In this document: one piece after another, positions 37,210 through 47,038 of the stretch
Layout of the letters: each line of letters begins with the position of its first letter
How positions within the stretch are numbered: the first letter of the stretch is position 1
From: Casuarina equisetifolia
Taxonomy: Eukaryota > Streptophyta > Magnoliopsida > Fagales > Casuarinaceae
Length of the DNA: 64,000 bases
Direction: 5' to 3'
Assembly: GCA_028551475.1 (NCBI GenBank)
Contig: CM052358.1
Location: forward strand, 16,227,938-16,291,937
The notes under the pieces: model-generated
The model's database searches: none
The model's input: the letters and a program-made list of their open reading frames with translations, nothing else
What the model was told of the DNA's origin: nothing
Made by a program: the position numbers and the translations under genes

Positions 37210-37675
37210 GGGCACTTCTAGTGTTATGGGCTTAAGTTTCAACTCAAAAAAAGTCTAATTTGGAGAAGTAATCAAGCCTCTTATAAGCATCAAGATTTCC
37301 TTACACTTATTGGATGTGGGACAAATGCCATCAACCATCCTCATTAGGTTGGGTCTTCCACTAGGCTTATAATATTCTCTACCACCCAAATCCACATTTT
37401 CTTCAACATGACCACAATTCTTTTTATTCGATTGGCCCCTAGCAACTTTAGGGCTCCCCTACCTACTCATTTTGGGTGCTTGGCATTGGCATTAGAGTTA
37501 GAGTGAGGTGGCTTTGATACCACTATTACAGGTTTGAGTTTCAACCCAAAGGCTAGTCTTAATCAAAAGAGTAACCAAATCTCTTATAAGCATCAAGATC
37601 TCCTCACTTTTATCCAAGGTGGGACAAATACCACAAACCCTCCTCATCGAGCTAGGCCTTCCACTAGGCCTATGA
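37210..37675 (-). mobile_element. TRIM nested in the copia relic (block copy 2)
   Basis: Direct repeats ~37222-37375 and ~37525-37675 share CTCTTATAAGCATCAAGAT, GTGGGACAAAT and CTTCCACTAGGC. Just before the right repeat, GGCTTTGATACCA (37510-37522) is the complement of a TGGTATCAAAGCC primer site, so the element is on the minus strand with a ~130-base interior. It sits at the same copia position as the TRIM at 26485-26925. Confidence 0.75.
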
Positions 37676-37676
37676 T

Positions 37677-38165
37677 GCCTAAGACTTCTTTCTTTCATCA
37701 AGCCAAGTTTTCCTTAAATATTATTGTTCTTGCCAAGATGATTGATTTTTCTACCATACCTACTCCTTACACCATTAATTTTACTATATCTTTTCATGTA
37801 GATGATCCTTTTCCAAATTCCATTCAAGACCAAAATATTTTTGGCAGGCTTAAATATCTTGCCACGGATTTTACCTAGGGCCTCTTCCTTTATTAAGCCA
37901 AGTTTGCATTAGATATTATTACTTATGCTAGGATGATTCATGTCCGTACCATGTCTACTCCCACATCACTAATTTATTCGTGTAGGTGATCCTTTTCCAA
38001 ATTCCATTTAATACTAGAATATCATAGGCACTCTTAAATGTCTCACCACTCATCTTACCTAGGGCCTTTTCCATCATCAAGCTAAGTTTGCATCAGATAT
38101 TATTACTCATGCAAAGTTTATTGATGTTCATACCATTTTTACTCCTTGTACTACTAATTTTATTC
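37677..38165 (+). repeat. Three tandem ~190-base copies of a pol segment
   Basis: Units begin at 37677, 37874 and 38058 with CCTA(A/G)G(A/G)C(C)T, then AAGC(C/T)AAGTTT and ATTATT; spacings are 197 and 184. The third is partial. Two copies of the same unit exist at 26923 and 27116, so the amplification began before the block was duplicated. Confidence 0.8.
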
Positions 38166-38266
38166 TACGTCATAACATTCTAAATATTGCTTGTCAATTC
38201 ATGCACACACCAACTACCATTCATTGTCCAGCCATCAAGCACATACTTCCTTTCCTCATGGAGACA

Positions 38267-38926
38267 CTTCATTAGGGCTTGTTTGTCTTACAAAGCTTGT
38301 TTGCAAATGTCCTTGCATATGTAGACGTTGGCTAGGCTAGTGATAGAGATGATCAATGCTTTACTAGAGGCTTTTGCATATTCCTAGAAGCAAATCTCAT
38401 CTCATCTCCTAATATTCTTGCAAGCAAAGAATAGTTGTTTGTTCAACATAGAAATTGAATTTAAATGTCTTGTTAATGCTACTGCATAACTTATCTTGTT
38501 TGAGACTCCTTTTCATGATTTATGGACCATTCCACTAGTTTTCCATAGCCAACTAGTATTCCATGCCCACATAAAGCATGTCAAGATTAAATTTCACTTC
38601 ATTAGGGCTTGTTTGTCTCCCAAAGCTTGTTCGCAAATGTCCTTGCATATTTAGATGTTGGCTAGGCTAGTGATAGAGATGATCAATGCTTTACTAGAGG
38701 CTTTTGCATATTCCTAGAATCAAATCTCAACTCATCTCCTAATATTCTTGTAAGCAAAGAATAGTTGCTTTTTCAAGCATAGAAACTGAATTTAAATGTC
38801 TTGTTAATGCTACTACATAACTTATCTTGTTTGAGACTCTTTTTCATGATTTAGGGGCTATTCCACAAGAGTTCCATGCCCACACAAAGTATGTCAAGAT
38901 TAATTTTCACTTCATTTGGGAACACT
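38267..38926 (+). repeat. 330-base tandem duplication of copia RNase H
   Basis: 38267-38596 and 38597-38926 both start CTTCATTAGGGCTTGTTTGT and are about 93-95% identical by eye. The unit encodes the decayed ADAD/CISL..WSSKKQ part of RNase H. Confidence 0.92.
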
Positions 38927-39290
38927 TCATGCTGGAACAACTTCATATTCATTTTCTCTCTTCTACTGATTAACCTACAAATATTTTTAGCAAAGGCTTA
39001 TCTTTTTCATGTTTTCAACTATTGTAGAGTTTTCAACTATTCTATGACATAGAACACGGATAAGGCAATAAAATTATAGAGTTTTCCCTCTCTATTTCAT
39101 CGTAATCAATTTTGTACAGATTGTAAACTATTGTTACTTGTTTGTAAGTAATCCAAAGAAAATATAAAAACCCTTTTATACAGTTTCTTCTTCTTCCTTC
39201 ATTTTTCGGGCCATCCCGAAGGTTTCCGATTGCAGCTTTCTAGTGTTTTCAAGTTTGAACTCTTGTAATCTATGTGTTATCTATAGCAAG

Positions 39291-39856
39291 CATTTTTTAA
39301 AGTAGTTTCTCCATTTATTCCTCAATAGATGGGGTGTTCTTTGACTATTTAATTAAGAGAAAATTAGATGTCCTTTCTGTTGTGAAACACTAAACGCACA
39401 ATGCCATCCTTAAAAATCTCTTTGAAAGAGAGTTTTTCCGGACACAAAATAAAGCCGGGTGGTTTTTTTTTTCAGCTGTCCTGTGAAGTAAAAATCAGAA
39501 CAGCATGCAACTGTGTACTGTTCCCTTTTCTTTCTTTTTTTCCTTATTCTCTTTCTTCTGAGCAGAAAACAAATAGAAAGTACTGCGTGCAAGAGAAATC
39601 ATATGATGAGTGCATATTCAAAATCTATTGCATGCAGGATCCAAACCAGTGCTCTACGTAATATAGGCATTATTCAGAAACATTGTACTCTACGTACCAA
39701 ATATATTTCTATAAGCTCCAGTGGAAAACTTCAAACGGCCATTTTTTTAGTCATTCAGACGGCTGCAACCTGCACTCATCCTCTTCCATCATCTTATAAC
39801 TAGGGCTGAATTGTTGCTGATAGAGTCCATAAAAGGATCATTGTCCGCTGCTGCTT
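39291..39856. other. 3' flank of ABCG gene A
   Basis: No gene recognised. It holds several T-rich tracts (39465-39475, 39535-39545), and the ABCG 3' untranslated region must lie at its right end. Confidence 0.5.
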
Positions 39857-42800
39857 CTAAGTTACTGGGGAGTTGAGTCCCTCTTGCGAAGACAGTGAAT
39901 GGAGATGATGATGCCTCTTTGAAGGGAAATGTGGTGTCTTCCTAAATGAAGCCCTCTTGTTGAGATGTTTTAGAATTCGCTTGGTGTAGAGTGTTCGAAA
40001 ACAGGGTGAAGCTCTCTCCTTGAACTTGAGGATCGCAAAGAAGAGAACTCTAAAAGATATGAGAATGACTGCAACAGCACCCAAGTCCCACCACTTCGAA
40101 TGCTCCAGTGGAACACCCAGCATGCCAGTGAGAATAACTTCACCCTTTATTTTTGGTCCCCCAGGAATAGAAGAATCAAATTCAAGGCCGATCATATCAT
40201 TCTTGTATGCTCCCTGTAGTTCCAGTAAAAAATGCTGAATCCAATGCTTACGAGTTTTGTTGTCTTCAAAGTATCTTTATGTACTTTTGCTCTGGTTAGC
40301 TATTTATGATGCCCTCGAATTAATGATGCATCTTATGCATAACTTACTACTTAATTTCCATATGATTGCATTTTAAAATAACAACACACAAACTCCCTTT
40401 TCCCTTTAATTATTCTGTCGTTTTTACTTTCTGTTTGATACGATGTGCTTCAGTATTTTGCAACGAGTTACATGTATCCTCAAATTCATGCCGATTGGTT
40501 TTCAATTGTTGAAAGAATTTTCAGGGACTCAAAGTTGATTTGATTGTAATTGTAAGGTTGAAGAAAAGGACAACATAATTTAGTCAAATCACCTGTAATG
40601 CCCATGCGGCATAGTTGATGTAAGAAACTGGATATCGCCAGAAAGGCTTTGGAAGATCAGGCAGCAGCCTGAAAAACCCAGCTGTCAACATCATGACTCC
40701 CTGCACACCCAATTCATCAGTGATGATAATCAAAGCGTTTAAAATGTACCATAATAAGGAGAAACTTAGGATGGATAACAAAATTCAGTTTTTGAACTAT
40801 GTATCCGGCTCCAATTAGAGGATAATCAAAACGATTTTAAAAGTACCAGAATAAGGAGAAACTTAGCATGAATAACAAAATTCAATTTTCTTACTATATA
40901 TCCGGCTCCAACTAGAACTGCCATGATGAAGTTGGGAACAAGCGAAGCAATAATCATCATGGAGCTCTCTACCACTGCGATCGCACCCATAAGATCAAGG
41001 CAGATGTACACAAAATTTTCAAATTCAGGCCGGAATTTCACCATATAGTAGATTATAGCTCCGGTAGCAGTTGACATCAGAGCCAAGAACGGGACAGATG
41101 AGAGGAAATTGGACGTAATGTACACAGCAATACCATAATGCCGATTGAGCCTTTCCTTGTAGAAAACCTGTCCAAAATTAATAATAATAATGATCATCAG
41201 CGAAAGCAATCCGGTTTATGCTAGCCTAACCTTCGGTTAAAAAAGCTTCCTGATATGCTTCAAATACATATTACAGCACCTTCATTTCTTCTAGGAAGGA
41301 CGGGAAGCCTCCAATGGACATGAATGTCATAAAGCCCGCTATAAATCCACCACAAGCTCCACGAGCCAAGATTGATGTGTAACTCTTGCCAACATCAAAG
41401 TAAACGGTGCCAACACATATAGATAAGGCTACATAGATTGCAATCCTTAACCAGTAATACCCTAGATCTCTTGACATGTTTACAAAAGATCTGCGTGTCA
41501 ATGTGGAGAGTTGCTTACACAATTTGGTCTGGCTCCCTCCTTTTCTGGCAGTCACAAGTCCTTCCTGCAGCGTCAGTACTTGTTAATTACCTGCTCACAA
41601 GAAGCAAAGGGTGCACACATTTCTTGAACTTTAATTTGGCTAAAGAACTGTGGTTATCAACATCTGTCGTAAGGATTCTAAGAACCAATTACTATTGCAT
41701 TAGGTGCAAATATTTTCTCTTACTGATGCCACGCAGTAACAAACATTTTCGCTGGACAATGGTAATGAAAGTTATCAGCAGAAGAAAATAGAAGGCACAA
41801 AGACCATTTATATAAAATTTAGTGGACACAGAAATGCCTACAAGAGTTGAGATTTCTTGAATCCTTGTTCTTGCTCTGGTCGCATACTCTGAGCACCTGT
41901 ATTTCTCAACAAGCTTTGCTTTGATCTCCGCTGCTGCCATGGTCATAAAAGGCTCTGACGAGTTTTGGATTTCCTGTAGTAAAGAAGAGCGAATTTGAGC
42001 GATGACAAATCAATGACAGGATACATGCCAAAATTCTATGTTCCTTTTTATATTTGCTGAGCACAAGTGTAAAGGACATAGGACGGTAAAGGTGTTGGTG
42101 AGAATTAAGTTTCATATGTTGTCTGGTCGATTATGGCAAAGTATTTGGTAGAACTACGTCTCAAAAACCTAAGAGCAGGCCTTTAACCTGCCAACATGCT
42201 TAAAAATTATGCGATAACAAGCAACACTTGAAATCACAGAGGTTTCTTTTTAGAGGAAGAGAACGCATATTATTTAAAGCAGCAAATGGCCATCACTTTA
42301 GAGGCAAAAATACTATGACAGTGCAGGTGCTGCGTACACACACGTACTCTGTGGAACTCCAATGATGTTTTCACTAAGTCAAAGTCTGAATTTATGCAAC
42401 GAAGAAAGTGATCAGAGGGATTTCTTCGACTTGGACAGGGAAATCCCGCCTTAGCAAAGAACTGCAATAAGAGACAGAAGGTGAGTATTGGCATAGAATA
42501 TGGAGTTTCAACTTTCAGTAAAGAAAAATGTAGATAGAGAGAGAGAGAAACATATTTGTTGGGCGGGTCCAGTCCAATTTGGGCTTTTGGAATTTGTTAA
42601 GTCCTTTAAATGTTTGGTGGTTGCCATAATTCAAAACAAGAGAAGTGTTCAAGAGGGAAGAGAGCAGATTTTCATAGGAGCCAAAAGTTGCAACAGTTGT
42701 TCAAACTATTGTTGAAGGTTGAACCTTGGTTCAGGTTGAGGTGATTTTGGTTAGTAGGCTCATTACTAGTTGTTCTTTATTTTGAATAGTTGAATCATAG

Positions 42801-44580
42801 TTTGAAAGTCTCTATTCTAATAGATCAAATATCTCAGTAATATTTCTCCAACATTTTTTAATAAAGTTAAGGTTTTAACTTATTTCTCACTATAAATTAT
42901 AGACTCTATTATTATTGGAATGGTGAATATTTATCTTGTTGGTATCCTATTGATTATTAGGGAAAAAAGATCTATATTTTCTCACTTTGATAAACATCTA
43001 CTATTCTAATAATAATAGAATCTATAATTTATAGTGAGTAAAAAATTAAAACTTTAACTTAATCAAGAAAAGTTAAATATATATATATATATTATCAAGA
43101 AACTCAATTTGTTAGAGTAAAAAGCTTAAAAAGACAATCTAACCATGTAGAATAAAGAACAATCAGTCACGAACTTACTGATCAAAAATCAGGACAACCA
43201 AATTATAGATCAACCTTCAACAATAGTTTGACTGACTGTTGCGCAGGGGCTGCCCTTCTCTTGTTTTAAGATTAGAACAATCAACAAACCTTAAAAGACC
43301 CATCAAATTCTAAAGGCTAATTAGACTGGACGGGCCCATCAATTATAACGCATGATCAGAGGGAAATATGAGAATTGCTTCTAATAGTTGGTACCTGAAC
43401 GGCCAACTTTGCTTCTCCGAAATATACCGTTTGACCACCAGAAAGCAGAAAAAGGTCATCAAAGAGTGCAAAAACCTCGCTACTTGGCTGATGGATGGAA
43501 GAGACAACTGTTGTGCCATCATACGCAATGTTTCTGAGAGTTAGAGCAACAAAGAATGCTGAGGCACCATCGAGCCCACTAGTAGGTTCATCAAGAAACA
43601 GCAAGCTGGGCCTTGTGAGGATTTCGAGTGCAATGCTTAGTCTCTTCTTCTCCCCTCCGCTTATACCTCTCAAATGCCAGTTTCCAATCAGAGTGTCTGC
43701 GCAATCATGGAGACCCATATCTGAAAGGATTCCCTCTACAATACCATTGACCTCTTGTTTGGTCATGGTTGTCGTCAGCCTCAGAAGAGCTGAGTAAGTT
43801 AAGGTTTCTCTAACTGTTAACGTTCCCAACAATATATCATCCTGGGTCACATAAGCCTGAAATTTCCAACCAAAAAAATAATTGTAAAAAATAGAAGGAA
43901 AAGAAGTTGGCCTTACATTCGTATCATTGTACATAACGAATTTGAGCAATAGTTTAGGGTAAATTCTTTAAATTCAAGGAAAACAGTATGTAAATTCTTT
44001 AAATTCTCACATTTTCCTTTTTCGAAATAGCTTAAATGCATATATGAGTACAAGCATGCATGTAGTAAAAGAAAAAAGAAAAAAAGCTTACAAGAACACC
44101 ACAGTCCTGTCTCCTCTTTTTCCCGTTTATAAGAACTTCTCCTGACATGACAACGTTTCCTGAGAGCCTACCTGCATAAAGTCAAGGATGGTTAGTTTAC
44201 CACAACAAAATATGAAACTAGCAAGAAATAAACAACAATAATTTATCAGTAATTAATTGACAGTACCCCAGGCATTACATTAGGGTAAATTTCTTATCTT
44301 CTCCAGAATAATACAACCAGTTAAACCCTCTTTTACTTTGTAATCAAGTTAATTATTAACATTTCCGAACGTGATATCTGGTGAAAGTTCCGAACGCATT
44401 TGACCTCCGCTTGGACTAACACGCCGAACAACTAAAATTTTATCAGTTGTTCACTGTCTCCACCTGAGTAAGATCCCGATGCCTCTGTTTCTGGTGCAAA
44501 TTGAAATGAAATCTAAAAAGAAAAACAAACGGTATAAAGTAAAAACAGCTAAGGGTTTCTTTTTCCCTTTCCATACATAC

Positions 44581-44613
<33 letters not shown>

Positions 44614-45510
44614 TTCTTCACCCAAAAACAATCAAAGTTCACAAAATTTCTCCCACTAGAAGCATTGGGATGCATGATTAAGATTCGTTCATTACTGATA
44701 GCGTAAAGCTCTTGCAGATTGATATTAGCCATTCCAAAACCCTGATAATACATTTGTTCTTTGTATCTACCAACCTACATCTGAGCATTCGGTCGTTTCC
44801 CGTGAGGCTTTTACTACCTAATGGCCAACATTAATGCCTGTTCTCGGACACGAAGACAACAGGTTCTATTCTTTGCATGTCAAGTCGTAGGTACAATAAA
44901 CAAGCCAAAACAGACAGCAACTTGATTTTTTCCGGGAAGTGTAAGGTGGTAGTAAAATTTATTTTCTGATAACAGTTTTGTTTGAAAAAGAAAATCGAGT
45001 TCATTTTCTTGTCTGTATAGCTGTATTCTCTTTTTACTTATTCACAAAAATTTAGCCAAAACTTTCATTTTTAGAAACTAAATATGTTGTTTCTTGAACT
45101 TGTTTTTATATTTATGCTGGGGAAAGGCATAATTATCGAAAATATTTTATTTTTTGTTTTCTTTCTGCTGTATAGAATGAGTGTTTGGAAATGCTTTTTA
45201 TGGAAAATAAGCTGACAAGCCATCAACTTAAAATGGGCTGAAAGATCGTCATTAAGACTGCGAGAATAAGTTCCTAGATCAAGACACCCGTTAAATACAT
45301 TGAAAAGATATGCATAATTTCTTTTCTAACTTTGAGATCGATCAACATGAACGGGCTTTGTTCATGAATATCTATCACGGAGTATTACTTTCTTTGCATG
45401 CATTGCTTGTTGCTCTTGCTAGCAGGCTATGTTGGAAGCAGTTAACTGACCACCTTTGCAAGCAGTTACTTATAAGAGAATGAAGAAAGCTAGATTCATG
45501 TGATCAAACC

Positions 45511-45541
<31 letters not shown>

Positions 45542-45789
45542 CCAGCTAAAGAATCAAGAAGAGTGGATTTCCCAGAACCAGATGGACCCATGATCGCCAT
45601 GATCCTGCCAGGTTCAGCATACCCAGTGAGACCATCGAGTAATCTCCTGGGGTGACCATTTCCCAAGTTTGGAACCACAACAGTAACATCTTGCCACACC
45701 AAGTACATTCCTTTCTCATAATCTCCACCTCTCACAATACCCATCTCATGAGCCGCACCATCAACACAAGTTATCTCCTTTATATCCAT
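39857..45789 (-). CDS. ABCG12/15-like: ABCG half-transporter A (ABCG12/13/15 clade)
   Basis: Nine exons on the minus strand: 45789-45543, 44171-44092, 43856-43395, 42461-42348, 41973-41842, 41564-41280, 41167-40895, 40700-40593, 40213-39857. All have GT-AG borders, the frame is open, and the product is 685 residues, the family length. An N-terminal ATPase domain has Walker [10 protein letters not shown] (68-76), signature ISGGEKKR (174-181), Walker B LLFLDEP (194-200) and the H-loop His231. About six C-terminal membrane segments follow, and the end is [13 protein letters not shown]. Relatives in this clade export cuticular wax and cutin precursors across the epidermal plasma membrane, working as dimers; the substrate here is inferred only. 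Oddities: the D-loop reads SGLDGASA where the neighbour and family have SGLDSASA, the exon 1 donor GTTCTC abuts a (CT)n tract, and intron 3 contains a large inverted repeat. Gene B lies 1.25 kb upstream in the same orientation. Confidence 0.93.
42557..43341. mobile_element. Inverted pair of LTR-like arms in ABCG A intron 3
   Basis: The left arm (42557-~42920) starts TGTTGGGCGGGTCC. The right arm (~43013-43341) ends GGACGGGCCCATCA, its approximate reverse complement. Inner ends also match (CTCACTATAAATTATAGA against TCTATAATTTATAGTGAG), with a ~90-base spacer. Blocks such as GAGCAGATTTTC and TTGTTCAAACTATTGTTGAAGG resemble the young copia LTR at 28802-29486, so the arms are diverged LTRs of a related family lying head to head. 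Confidence 0.82.
44579..44613. repeat. (AT)n(AC)n microsatellite in ABCG A intron 1
   Basis: About eight AT/TA units followed by about nine AC units. Confidence 0.9.
45512..45540. repeat. (GA)n microsatellite at the exon 1 donor of ABCG A
   Basis: On the transcribed strand it reads (CT)n and begins three bases inside intron 1, directly after the GTTC donor. The corresponding donor of gene B (GTTTTCTAAATC) is also followed by a short CT run. Confidence 0.92.
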
Positions 45790-46250
45790 ATGAGAAATCC
45801 CACTAAGGTTCTCTAGTTTGAAGTGAAGAAGACCAGAAGAAAGCAGGGAATATATGAAAAAGTTGGCTCAAAAAGTCACAAAAAGCCAGTTACTGGTTCA
45901 CAGGCAACTGACTTATGCAGATGTGGGTATAAAAGAACAGGAAAGAGTTCAACTTCTAGGATGGTTTGTCAAATGAGTCAGACGATATCGGTCCCTAGTA
46001 AAGCCATTCATAGAGGCAGTAACTGAGCTCACCAAACTGATATTAATGCCTTCATTATTGTTATTTTGGCTCCTTACATATCTGCGGACAACATCTGAGG
46101 AAACAGTAGACTTCTTCAGAATCTCTCGCTTTTTCTAGTTTGACCAGCAACAGTCTCATGATTCAGAAGCTCAGTGCGTCGTACATCATGCCGGCTCCGA
46201 TCTTCAGCTACTGCTAACATCCAAGGGCATAGCGCCCTTCCGCTTTCATA

Positions 46251-46258
46251 TTTATATA
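46251..46258 (-). promoter_or_regulatory. Candidate TATA box of ABCG A
   Basis: TATATAAA on the minus strand, 462 bases before the start codon. This implies a leader of roughly 430 bases unless an upstream intron is present; no other TATA-like site lies nearer in a better context. Confidence 0.4.
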
Positions 46259-46593
46259 GCTATGCTTTCTTGGCTCGGTATTTGTCAGGCCGGGTACACA
46301 TGGGAATTAATGCACAATTTTGAAGCGTTTCGCTGTCCTGGTAAATGCACTAGCGTGTAAAGCTTTTGAGTACTTAATCGTGTCAATCGCTTGCTGAATG
46401 CCACATATCCATAAGGTAATATTCACTTTTTTTTCCTCTATATTTAGAGAACTTCCAAACTATACACCGTCTAAGGGTATGATGAAGCGACCCCACCTGC
46501 TGTCCTTGGTAGCGCGCTCATTGTGAGCAGATAGTTTGACGGCCATAAACAAGAAAACGGGTGATAATCGATTAACATTTAATCTTTGCTGGC

Positions 46594-46658
46594 GCAGCAG
46601 GACATCGTCTTTAATTGAAGGAGCAGCAGGACATCGTCTTTAATTGAAGGAGCAGCAG
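46594..46658. repeat. 29-base tandem repeat in the ABCG A promoter region
   Basis: Two perfect or near-perfect units (46594 and 46623 starts) plus a seven-base third start at 46652. Confidence 0.9.
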
Positions 46659-47038
46659 GGGCAGTTATCAGCAGAAAGAGTCCTTGGAATCTGTAACCTT
46701 CTTGCTTAAATTAATCGACACTTACAAGAACACCTCGACTCCCAATCAACATTTCCTTTTCATGCATCTAATAACTTCTTTAAGAGTCATCGAAATAATA
46801 ATTCACTTTATCCCTAAGGATAGAATCAGAGTAAATACAAGTTCGAAGCTATAATAAGAAAAAGCAATACAAGTTGACCAGTTTACCATGTATGTTCATG
46901 TTTCTTATCTCAATCAGAAAGAATATGTATTGTAGATTTTATCCTTTATTGTTGAGCAGTAACTGCAAAACTATGGACATAATAGCCAAATTACAATATA
47001 AAATCTGTACCTTGTCACTCAAATTCTAGTTGGTGCTT

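Larger units (their letters stand above)
27199..38166 (+). repeat. Tandem segmental duplication, unit 2 (dead GolS)
   Basis: Collinear with unit 1 from the GolS promoter through the 3' tail (to ~33960), and again for the composite copia/TRIM block (36965-~38060). It was later enlarged by a 3.57-kb copia insertion, a ~2.3-kb LINE and the GolS copy 3 fragment region. The right edge is approximate. Confidence 0.65.
36965..39290 (+). mobile_element. Copia RT/RNase H relic with nested TRIM (block copy 2) and 3' end
   Basis: Order: sequence shared with 26233 on (AGCCT.ACATTAGTGAC), RT palm remnant (~37140-37205), TRIM (37210-37675), and three tandem copies of the next pol segment (37677-~38165). 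Then come a duplicated RNase H segment (38267-38926), the terminal EQLHIHFLSSTDQPTNIFSKGL-like ending (~38935-39000) and an AT-rich LTR-like stretch with CTTTTATACAG and TTCTTCTTCC. All frames are broken. Confidence 0.75.
45790..47038. other. Spacer between the two ABCG genes
   Basis: It must hold the end of gene B and the promoter of gene A. No other gene is seen. A 29-base unit (GCAGCAGGACATCGTCTTTA plus nine bases) is repeated twice and started a third time at 46594-46658. Confidence 0.7.

Noticed and set aside
41280..41285. Weak donor AAG|GTGCTG after exon 6 of ABCG A as evidence of a dead gene
   Set aside because: It is still GT, and joining here restores the frame and sequence conserved in gene B, so it is not counted as a lesion.
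44443..44753. Open frames around the AT/AC repeat in ABCG A intron 1
   Set aside because: They lie in an intron, are created by simple sequence and have no homology.
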